In this document: one piece after another, positions 1-5,256 of the stretch | How the letters are laid out: every line of letters begins with the position of its first letter | Position numbering within the stretch: position 1 is the stretch's first letter | Assembly: GCA_023457135.1 (NCBI GenBank) | Contig: JAEWMO010000175.1 | Location: forward strand, 1-6,868 | Length of the DNA stretch: 6,868 nucleotides | Reading direction: 5' to 3' | From: Methanobacteriota archaeon | Lineage (GTDB): Archaea; Halobacteriota; Methanomicrobia; Methanomicrobiales; Methanoculleaceae | Notes under the pieces: model-generated | Told to the model about the DNA's origin: nothing | Databases searched by the model: none | What the model saw: only the letters and a program-made list of their open reading frames with translations | Translations under genes and position numbers: made by a program

Positions 1-701
1 CGAAAGGCGAGCGGTGGACGCTGATCGTCTTCACACTGACTGCCCTCGCGTGGATATTTGAGCAGACCAAGGAGATCGGCGGGGTCGTCATCCCCGGCCT
101 CGACATGATCTTCCCCGGCATCAAGGATTCGACCATCGCGATATTCGGGGCGCTCCTCCTCTTCCTCCTCCCGATCGACGCGAAGAAAGGCGTCTTCACC
201 ATGAACTGGGAGTGGGCGGTGAAGATCCCCTGGGGCATCCTCCTCCTTTTCGGCGGCGGCATCGCCCTCTCGAACGGGTTCATCCAGAGCGGGCTTGCCG
301 CGACGATCGTCGAGTCCCTTGCCCTCATCCACGGCCTCCCGATCGTCCTCCTGCTCTTCATCGTCGCGCTCGGGGTCTCGCTTGCGACGGAGGTCTCCTC
401 GAACACCGCGATGGCCGCCGTCCTGATGCCGATCATGGCGGTCACGGCGATCAGCGTGGGGGTCAATCCGGTTATCCTGATGCTGACCGCCGCGGTCTGC
501 GCCTCGATGGCGTTCATGCTCCCGGTCGCGACCCCGCCGAACGCCGTCGCCTACGGGAGCGGCTACATCAGCACAAAAGACCTCCTCAAATCGGGCTGGG
601 CGCTTGACCTTATCGGTGTCGTGCTCTGGACGGCCTTCCTCTTCACGGTCGTCCTCTGGGCGACCGGGGTCCCCCTCGAGATCCCTGCCTGGGCGCTCTG
701 A
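1..701 (+). CDS. SLC13/DASS-family sodium:anion symporter, C-terminal part
   Basis: This is the C-terminal portion of an inner-membrane carrier of the divalent anion:Na+ symporter family (dicarboxylate, sulfate or phosphate uptake). The frame is open from base 3, so the start lies outside the window and 232 residues are visible. Numbered from the first visible codon, the family signatures are a Ser-Asn-Thr sodium/substrate loop (TEVSSNTA; SNT at residues 133-135), a glycine-rich IPWGILLLFGGGIAL segment near 75-89, and a second loop reading ATPPNAVAYGSGYI near 176-189. About six hydrophobic segments are visible, ending just before the TGA stop. The SNT loop is the C-terminal one of the two such motifs expected in this family; the N-terminal repeat is missing only because of the window edge. 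Substrate cannot be told from this half. Family assignment is firm. Confidence 0.9.
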   Translation, partial: KGERWTLIVFTLTALAWIFEQTKEIGGVVIPGLDMIFPGIKDSTIAIFGALLLFLLPIDAKKGVFTMNWEWAVKIPWGILLLFGGGIALSNGFIQSGLAATIVESLALIHGLPIVLLLFIVALGVSLATEVSSNTAMAAVLMPIMAVTAISVGVNPVILMLTAAVCASMAFMLPVATPPNAVAYGSGYISTKDLLKSGWALDLIGVVLWTAFLFTVVLWATGVPLEIPAWAL

Positions 702-712
702 CCCCCCGGCAC

Positions 713-722
713 CTATTTTATC
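713..722 (+). promoter_or_regulatory. TATA-box-like promoter element for the F390 synthetase-like gene
   Basis: An AT-rich island, CTATTTTATC, stands in otherwise very GC-rich DNA and is centred about 26 bases before the ATG at 744. That spacing puts the archaeal transcription start at or next to the start codon, so the mRNA is probably leaderless. No Shine-Dalgarno sequence lies before the ATG, which agrees with this. The octamer TATCCCGG begins inside the element (719-726) and recurs at 732-739. Confidence 0.6.
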
Positions 723-743
723 CCGGGCATCTATCCCGGCCGG

Positions 744-2099
744 ATGGCAGACGACCGGTACTACAACCCGGGGGTGGAGACCCTCCCGCGAGCGGACCTC
801 GACGCGCTCGTCGACGAGCGGATCCGTGCCACCGTCCGGTACGCGGCGGAGCATTCACCCTTCTACCGTCGGTGGTTTGAGCGGCACGAGATCCGTCCGG
901 AGGCGATCCGGGACCATGAGGGCCTCCGCGACCTCCCCATCATCTCCGGGGCGACGATCCGGCGGTACCAGCCACCGAACGTCACCGAGTTCTGTTTTAA
1001 GAGCGTCCCCTGGGATGCGGTCTTCACGGTCAACGAGACCTCCGGGACGAGCGGTGTCCCGAAGGCCTTCTTCCTCACCTGGGAGGACTGGGAGCGGTAT
1101 GCCGGGAAGTACGCCCGGTTCTTCGTCTCGCAGGGCTTTCTTCCCGGCGACCGGATGGTGGTCTGCGCCTCCTACGGGATGAATGTCGGGGCGAACACCA
1201 TGACGCTCGCCGCCCGGGATCTCGGGGTGACGGTCATCCCGGAGGGGAAGTGCACCTTCCCGGTCAGGGTGATGGCGCAGTACCATCCGACGGCGGTGAT
1301 CGGGAGCGTCTTCAAGCTCCTCCGGCTCGCCCGCCGGATGGAGGCGGAAGGGCTGCCCCCGCAGGAGGCGGGCGTGAAACGCCTCATCGTCGGCGGCGAG
1401 AGTTTCGCCCCGGCATCGAAGCGCTACCTGGAGGAGGTCTGGGGCTGCCCGGTCTACAACAACTACGGGAGCACCGAGGGGACGATGTGCGGCGAGTGCA
1501 CCCGCCAGGCCGGGCTCCACGTTCCCGAGGACCTGGTCCACTTCGACCTCTACGATCCCCGGCTGGAGCGGTTCGTCCGCGACGGCGAGACCGGCCGGCT
1601 GGTCTATACGACGCTCCTTGAGCCCGGCAGGAGGACAGGGACGCTTCTGCTCAACTACGACACGGAGGATACCTGCCGGGTCGTCTCCCGGGAGCGGTGC
1701 GGGTGCGGGCGGACGCATATGCGGATCGATAACCCCCGGCGCGAGGCGGAGACGGTCCTGGTCGCCGGAGTCCCGCTGAACCGGGTGGACGTGGAGGCGG
1801 CGGTCTTTGCCCCCGAGCATATTGCCGTCCTGAACGGCGAGTACGAGGCGTTCATCTACGGCGGCGACGAGGCGGGGGAGACCGTTCTCCGGGTGAGCAT
1901 GGAGTCTCTCGACCCGGCCAGCGGCGATCCGGCGGCCATCGAAGAGTCATTCCTCTCCGCCCTCTTTCGGTCGGTCCCGGCCCTTGTAGATGCCTACGAG
2001 GACGGATCCCTCCGGATCGTCTGCACCCTCACGCCGCCGGGCGGGCTCGAACTCCACCGGGTGCCCGGCCGGCCGAAGCGGATCGTCGACCGCCGGTGA
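744..2099 (+). CDS. Coenzyme F390 synthetase-like / PaaK-family adenylate-forming enzyme
   Basis: This 451-residue protein belongs to the ANL adenylating superfamily, in the phenylacetate-CoA ligase branch (COG1541) that includes methanogen coenzyme F390 synthetase. That enzyme attaches AMP or GMP to the deazaflavin F420, releasing pyrophosphate. The ATP-binding loop ETSGTSGVPK is at residues 98-107, the adenine/acyl-adenylate motif NNYGSTEG at 239-246, the YDTEDTC ribose-binding segment at 305-311, and the C-terminal GRPKRIVDRR with the likely catalytic lysine K445. Cysteines C249, C252, C319 and C321 could form a structural zinc site of the kind reported in PaaK relatives. The YGMNVGANTMTLAA segment (144-157) matches my memory of archaeal F390 synthetases better than of aryl-CoA ligases. 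An aryl- or acyl-CoA ligase role is the main alternative. The gene has its own TATA-like box and is not coupled to its neighbours. It is complete, with all key motifs intact. Adenylation family is certain; F420 as substrate is likely. Confidence 0.85.
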   Translation: MADDRYYNPGVETLPRADLDALVDERIRATVRYAAEHSPFYRRWFERHEIRPEAIRDHEGLRDLPIISGATIRRYQPPNVTEFCFKSVPWDAVFTVNETSGTSGVPKAFFLTWEDWERYAGKYARFFVSQGFLPGDRMVVCASYGMNVGANTMTLAARDLGVTVIPEGKCTFPVRVMAQYHPTAVIGSVFKLLRLARRMEAEGLPPQEAGVKRLIVGGESFAPASKRYLEEVWGCPVYNNYGSTEGTMCGECTRQAGLHVPEDLVHFDLYDPRLERFVRDGETGRLVYTTLLEPGRRTGTLLLNYDTEDTCRVVSRERCGCGRTHMRIDNPRREAETVLVAGVPLNRVDVEAAVFAPEHIAVLNGEYEAFIYGGDEAGETVLRVSMESLDPASGDPAAIEESFLSALFRSVPALVDAYEDGSLRIVCTLTPPGGLELHRVPGRPKRIVDRR

Positions 2100-2104
2100 G
2101 GCCC

Positions 2105-2653
2105 CTACCGCTGCCGCACCAGCAGTCCGGCCGCTGCCGCCGCGATCATCGCTGCCGCCGGCACCACGGGTCCCGCCGCGGTCGGGGTGGGGCCCGGCTC
2201 CGTCGTCGTCGCCGGGGGCGTGGTGGCGGTCGTGGCAGGGGTTGTCGCCATGGAGGTGGCCGCCCCCGCCTCCGTGACGGTGAATCTGGAGCTCGTCGTG
2301 GCGTCGCCCTCGATCCAGTCCACGGTCACGGTATACTCACCGGGTTCAAACCCGGCCGTGTTCGCCTCAAACGACCAGGTGTTCGCGGTGCCGTTGCCTG
2401 CCTGGACGACGGCCGTCCCCGACGTGCCCCCCGCTCCGCCCGCCCCGAACGCGACCGGCGTCACCTCAACGAGCAACCGGTTGCCGGGAGCGAGGTTCGT
2501 CGTCCCGCTGATGGTGACCGTCTCCCCGGCGGCGACGGTGCCGATCTCGTCGATGGTCGTCCCCTGGGCGGCCGCGGTGCCGCAGATCCACGCGGCGAGC
2601 ACGAGCACGGCCAGGATCCGTGAATATCTTCCGGCGTCCATACCCTTCTTCAC
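2105..2653 (-). CDS. Secreted, C-terminally anchored surface protein with one beta-sandwich-like domain
   Basis: This is a 182-residue predicted cell-surface protein of unknown function. A signal peptide has basic residues at 2-12, a hydrophobic core at 13-24 and a likely cleavage after the AAA at 27-29. Residues 31-127 form a beta-rich domain (ISGTTNLAPGNRLLVEV, then FEPGEYTVTVDWIEGDATT) that resembles the repeated extracellular domains of Methanomicrobiales surface proteins, such as those annotated DUF3821; this is from memory. Residues 131-158 are a Thr/Pro/Ala linker, probably glycosylated or wall-spanning. Residues 159-178 form a short Ala-rich membrane helix, ending in LLVRQR, typical of archaeal C-terminal surface anchors. 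The start chosen is GTG at 2653, preceded by GGAGG four bases upstream and adding two lysines to the signal peptide; ATG at 2641 is the alternative. The cysteine in the signal peptide lacks a lipobox context. The gene converges on the F390 synthetase-like gene, leaving only 5 bases between stop codons. Confidence 0.8.
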   Translation of the reverse strand: MKKGMDAGRYSRILAVLVLAAWICGTAAAQGTTIDEIGTVAAGETVTISGTTNLAPGNRLLVEVTPVAFGAGGAGGTSGTAVVQAGNGTANTWSFEANTAGFEPGEYTVTVDWIEGDATTSSRFTVTEAGAATSMATTPATTATTPPATTTEPGPTPTAAGPVVPAAAMIAAAAAGLLVRQR

Positions 2654-2657
2654 CACA

Positions 2658-2662
2658 CCTCC
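2658..2662 (-). promoter_or_regulatory. Shine-Dalgarno sequence of the surface-protein gene
   Basis: Reading on the minus strand, GGAGG lies four bases before GTG 2653 and sixteen before ATG 2641. It matches the archaeal 16S rRNA 3' end and favours the GTG, although the spacing is slightly short. Confidence 0.5.
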
Positions 2663-2676
2663 CCCTTCCCGCACGG

Positions 2677-2695
2677 CGGGATAAGCGTTATCCCG
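2677..2695. promoter_or_regulatory. Inverted repeat in the divergent promoter region
   Basis: CGGGATAAGCGTTATCCCG is a perfect 8-base inverted repeat around a 3-base centre. It lies between the divergent surface-protein and MBL genes. Each arm contains a TTATCCC sequence that could act as a TATA box on its own strand. On the minus strand this puts transcription start near 2659, just before the Shine-Dalgarno and GTG 2653. It may be a shared bidirectional promoter, an operator, or both. Confidence 0.5.
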
Positions 2696-2722
2696 GCCCG
2701 GCACCGTGAGCGATATCCACCT

Positions 2723-2750
2723 GGTATTTCTTCTTCCCGTGCCAATACTG
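2723..2750 (+). promoter_or_regulatory. AT-richer segment, candidate promoter of the MBL gene
   Basis: Two TATA-like stretches, GGTATTTC (2723-2730) and CCAATACTG (2742-2750), stand out from GC-rich flanks. The second is centred about 29 bases before ATG 2775 and the first about 48. Which one is used, or whether the inverted repeat at 2677-2695 serves instead, cannot be decided by eye. Confidence 0.3.
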
Positions 2751-2774
2751 CTTCATCAGCCAGTGTGGTGCAGA

Positions 2775-4421
2775 ATGCTCGAAGACCAGCGATGGCAGCC
2801 GGTGCCGGAGACCGCCGGCGCCGAGATCTACCCCTTCCTCCGGAAGCCGGACGTCACCTGCTCGAACGCCTACCTCATCCGGACGCCCGGCGAGATCCTG
2901 ATCGTCGATACGGGAGCGGACGCCGGGCAGATGGACCGGATCCTCGCGCTCGTGGAGGAGAGCCTCAGGGAGGCCCCGCGGCCGGTCATCCTCTTCATCA
3001 CCCACTGCCACGCCGACCACTGCTACCAGGCTATCCGGGACCGGCGGTTCCGGTCCCTCCCGGACCTCACCATCGCGGTGGAGGCGGAGGGTGCCAGGGC
3101 GCTCGAGTCCGCCGATCCGGCCCGGACGGCCACGGAGATCATGGGATGGGAGATCGAGCCGCTCCCGGTCAGGCTCCCGCTTCTTGCCGGGCGCGACCGC
3201 GAGGTCCTGGAGACGGACGGGGGAATCGCCCTTTACCGGCAGGAGATCCCGCTCCCCTCCGGGGACGCCCTCGTGGTCTACCATACCCCGGGACATTCAC
3301 CCGACAGCATCTGCATCCGCCTCGGCGGCCTCCTCTTCATCGGCGATCTCCTCTTCGCGACGAGTCCCGGGGTTGCAGGGATTGCCGGCTGGGACCAGCC
3401 GGCGCTGCTTGAATCGATCGATAGGGTCCGGTGGATCCTTGACCGCGAACCGGTGGGCCTCTGCTGTCCCGGCCACGGCAGGTGTATCCCGGCCCCGGCG
3501 ATGCCGGCACTCCTCGACCGGCTCGCCGGGGACGCCGCGAGGCTTTCGGATATCGGCACCTTCGACCGGCATCGGCTCGACGACTCCCTGGAGCACACCG
3601 TCGACCTGCTCCAGGAGGCCAACCGGGTCTTTACGGTTATCGCGGGACGCCTCGACGCCCTCGCCTACCGCCTCGAAGATCTCGGCGAGGCCGAAGAGGC
3701 CCGGCGCTACCTGGAGCTCTTCAGGTCCGACCGGATCGATGAGTTCCTGGTGGAGTTCTCGCAGTTCGCCGACGAGTTCCAGGCAGGGACTAAGATCGAG
3801 GTCCAGCTCGTCCTCAAGGCAGTCCAGGTCATCCAGCGGATCGAGGCGCATTTCGCAGGCGACCGGCTCAACCACGTCGTCGATGCGTCGCTCCTCCGCA
3901 GGACCGGCCGCCTCCTCACCGACTTCATGAACACGATCATGGGCTACCAGGACACGGCCCATCTCGCCGCCGCGGACCTCCCGTCGGTGCTCCGCGACAC
4001 GGTCGCCGGGGTCTCGACGTGCCCGTTCTCGGACGAAGCGTTCATCGAGGCGGCGGACGATCCGGCGGCATACCGGGCGGAGCTCGTCTCCCGGCTGGCG
4101 TACCTTCCCCTCTTTGAGGACGTCGCACTCTCTCTTGACACCGGCAGCCCCTCCCTCCCGCCTGTCCTGGTCGACCGGGAACGGTTCTCCGACGAGGTCG
4201 TCGGCGTGCTCGAGGACCTGGTGGCCGCCGGCGCCGTGGAGGTCCGGCTCTCCCTCCGGCGGGAGGGCGATGCCGTCGGGCTCCTGGTCCAGGGCCCCGA
4301 CGTCCTCTCGGCACGGAGGCTCCGGTTCTACCGGCGGAAGTTCGGTCTCGCCGGGGCGTCGCTTGCGATATCGCGGGACGGTACCGGCCTTCTCCTCGTC
4401 CTCCGGCCGGCCGCCCCCTGA
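2775..4421 (+). CDS. MBL-fold metallo-hydrolase with C-terminal degenerate histidine-kinase-like region
   Basis: This 548-residue protein has two parts. Residues 1-255 are a complete metallo-beta-lactamase fold of the glyoxalase II-like type: HCHADH with H77, H79, D81 and H82, then H174 in TPGHS, D191 in FIGDLLF and H234 in CPGHG. All ligands for a dinuclear zinc or iron centre are present, so hydrolase or oxygen-reactive chemistry is possible; substrate is unknown. Residues 256-400 are helix-rich, and 373-400 resemble the second helix of a kinase dimerisation domain. Residues 401-548 follow the order of a HATPase domain (LPSVLRDT, LPPVLVDRERFSDEVVGVLEDL, then FGLAGASLAIS), but the N-box asparagines and the DxGxG nucleotide loop are missing, as is a clear phospho-acceptor HELRTP box. 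I chose ATG 2775 over the in-frame GTG 2706 because the 23 intervening codons are AT-rich at third positions and encode an odd hydrophobic stretch. The MBL part is certain; the kinase-like reading is inference. Confidence 0.85.
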   Translation: MLEDQRWQPVPETAGAEIYPFLRKPDVTCSNAYLIRTPGEILIVDTGADAGQMDRILALVEESLREAPRPVILFITHCHADHCYQAIRDRRFRSLPDLTIAVEAEGARALESADPARTATEIMGWEIEPLPVRLPLLAGRDREVLETDGGIALYRQEIPLPSGDALVVYHTPGHSPDSICIRLGGLLFIGDLLFATSPGVAGIAGWDQPALLESIDRVRWILDREPVGLCCPGHGRCIPAPAMPALLDRLAGDAARLSDIGTFDRHRLDDSLEHTVDLLQEANRVFTVIAGRLDALAYRLEDLGEAEEARRYLELFRSDRIDEFLVEFSQFADEFQAGTKIEVQLVLKAVQVIQRIEAHFAGDRLNHVVDASLLRRTGRLLTDFMNTIMGYQDTAHLAAADLPSVLRDTVAGVSTCPFSDEAFIEAADDPAAYRAELVSRLAYLPLFEDVALSLDTGSPSLPPVLVDRERFSDEVVGVLEDLVAAGAVEVRLSLRREGDAVGLLVQGPDVLSARRLRFYRRKFGLAGASLAISRDGTGLLLVLRPAAP

Positions 4422-4426
4422 CCCGG

Positions 4427-4440
4427 GCCTCCCGGGAGGC
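4427..4440. repeat. Perfect 14-base palindrome before the redoxin promoter
   Basis: GCCTCCCGGGAGGC lies 6 bases after the MBL stop codon and is followed directly by AAGTTTCTTATCC, the TATA-like element of the redoxin gene. In RNA it could form a 5-base-pair stem with a CCGG loop followed by a short T-rich run, so it might terminate MBL transcription. As DNA it sits where a factor-binding or BRE element would lie, so it might be an operator. Confidence 0.45.
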
Positions 4441-4442
4441 AA

Positions 4443-4452
4443 GTTTCTTATC
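4443..4452 (+). promoter_or_regulatory. TATA-box-like element for the redoxin-reductase pair
   Basis: GTTTCTTATC is an AT-rich island centred about 31 bases before ATG 4479. It predicts transcription start near 4473 and a leader of only a few bases. No Shine-Dalgarno lies before the ATG. Confidence 0.5.
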
Positions 4453-4478
4453 CCTGACCCCCGAAACCGGATGTTCGT

Positions 4479-4760
4479 ATGGCGATGCAGAATGTGCCCG
4501 GCACTGACCGCGGCCGGGTGTTCCTCTATGCCCTGAGCACCTGCGGCTGGTGCGCGAAGACGAAGCAGCTCCTCACCGACCTCGGCGTCGGGTTCTCGTA
4601 CGTCTACGTGGACCTCCTTGCGGGCGAGGAGCGGGAACGGATGGTCAGAGAGGTCGAACGCTGGAACCCGCAGCTCTCGTTCCCGACGCTGGTCGTCAAC
4701 GAGACGAAGGTGATCGTCGGGTTCCGCGAGGATGAGATCCGGGAGGCAGTCGGTGCCTGA
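4479..4760 (+). CDS. Glutaredoxin/NrdH-like redoxin
   Basis: This 93-residue cytosolic thioredoxin-fold protein carries the dithiol active site CGWC (C22, C25) after the first beta strand. The cis-proline motif FPT is at 68-70, and a glutaredoxin-type end reads VIVGFREDEI (78-87). Length and order of elements fit the small glutaredoxin/NrdH class, which carries electrons to disulfide-forming enzymes such as ribonucleotide reductase. Methanogens generally lack glutathione, so a reductase other than glutathione is expected. The next gene, a ferredoxin:disulfide reductase, overlaps this one by 8 bases and is the obvious electron donor. Start ATG 4479 follows the TATA-like box; an in-frame ATG at 4485 is a close alternative. 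An overlapping-frame ATG at 4471 is not in this frame. The family is secure; the target protein is not visible here. Confidence 0.88.
   Translation: MAMQNVPGTDRGRVFLYALSTCGWCAKTKQLLTDLGVGFSYVYVDLLAGEERERMVREVERWNPQLSFPTLVVNETKVIVGFREDEIREAVGA
4742..4746 (+). promoter_or_regulatory. Shine-Dalgarno sequence deciding the reductase start
   Basis: GGAGG lies inside the 3' end of the redoxin gene, six bases before GTG 4753. It selects this GTG over the in-frame upstream ATG at 4732, which has no such site, and implies translation of the two genes from one mRNA. Confidence 0.7.
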
Positions 4761-5256
4761 TACGGCAGACGAGGGTGAGGTGGGCCGTTTTGTGCGCGAT
4801 CTCGCCCGCGAGGCGGAGGCCGGCGGCTACCACCTCAACCCCGATGAGGAGTTCACCCGGTCCCTCGTCCGCGGCCTGCTCGCGAACCGGGAGCGTTACG
4901 GCTACATCTCCTGCCCGTGCCGCCTTGCCTCCGGGGACCGGGAGGACGACCTCGATATCATCTGCCCCTGCGACTACCGGGACCCCGATCTCTCCGAGTA
5001 CGGGGCCTGCTACTGCGCCCTCTACGTCGCCGCCGACGTGGAGGCCGGGGCCCGGGCCGCGGGGCCCGTCCCGGAACGCCGGCCGGGCCCGGCGGAGCGG
5101 CAGCGGCAGAAGGAGGAGCGGGCCGCGGTCCCGGGCGGCCTGAAGTACCCGGTCTGGCGGTGCCGGGTCTGCGGCTACCTCTGCGCGCGCAATGAACCGC
5201 CCGAGATCTGCCCGATCTGCCGGGTCCCGCGCGACCGGTTCGAACGGTTCATCTGA
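4753..5256 (+). CDS. Ferredoxin:disulfide reductase (FTR catalytic-type) fused to rubredoxin
   Basis: This 167-residue protein is counted from GTG 4753. Residues 1-95 match the catalytic subunit of ferredoxin:thioredoxin reductase, whose 4Fe-4S cluster reduces a disulfide in two one-electron steps. The cysteine pattern is CPC (54-56), CPC (71-73) and CYC (86-88). By analogy with plant FTR, C54, C71, C73 and C86 bind the cluster and C56 with C88 form the redox disulfide. The spacings are X14 and X12, and a tyrosine takes the place of the histidine in the classical CHC motif. Residues 97-128 are an Ala/Arg/Gly/Pro/Glu linker. Residues 133-167 form a short rubredoxin-like knuckle pair, CRVCGY (C137, C140) and CPIC (C153, C156), with an extra C144. 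FTR-rubredoxin fusions are known in methanogens, and a Methanosarcina ferredoxin disulfide reductase is reported to reduce an NrdH redoxin. No FTR variable subunit is seen. The gene overlaps the redoxin gene by 8 bases and the opposite permease gene by 8 bases. Confidence 0.9.
   Translation: MPDTADEGEVGRFVRDLAREAEAGGYHLNPDEEFTRSLVRGLLANRERYGYISCPCRLASGDREDDLDIICPCDYRDPDLSEYGACYCALYVAADVEAGARAAGPVPERRPGPAERQRQKEERAAVPGGLKYPVWRCRVCGYLCARNEPPEICPICRVPRDRFERFI

Noticed and set aside
855..1820. Long minus-strand open frame (321 codons) opposite the F390 synthetase-like gene
   Set aside because: It is a shadow of a well-supported plus-strand gene in GC-rich DNA; its translation is rich in Arg/Pro/Gly/Asp with no recognisable motif.
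2183..2265. Repetitive GTCGTCG/GGTGGCGGTCG-like DNA considered as a repeat element or array
   Set aside because: It is explained as codons for the Thr/Pro/Ala linker of the minus-strand surface protein; there are no regular spacers.
2654..2704. GTG 2704 start for the surface protein
   Set aside because: It would put a 17-residue non-hydrophobic extension before the signal peptide and overlap the inverted repeat and the Shine-Dalgarno.
2706..2774. GTG 2706 as an upstream start of the MBL protein, adding 23 residues
   Set aside because: About half of these codons end in A or T, the added peptide is oddly hydrophobic for a cytosolic enzyme, and the segment overlaps likely promoter DNA.
3297..4442. 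Long minus-strand open frame (381 codons) opposite the MBL gene
   Set aside because: It lies over a gene with intact metal-binding motifs and has composition typical of antisense frames in GC-rich genomes.
4732..4752. ATG 4732 as start of the disulfide reductase
   Set aside because: GTG 4753 has GGAGG at ideal spacing; the upstream ATG has no such site and would lengthen the overlap.
5040..5105. Dense GGGCCCGG palindromic runs considered as a hairpin or regulatory site
   Set aside because: They fall in the coding sequence for the Ala/Arg/Gly/Pro linker of the reductase and are expected from composition.
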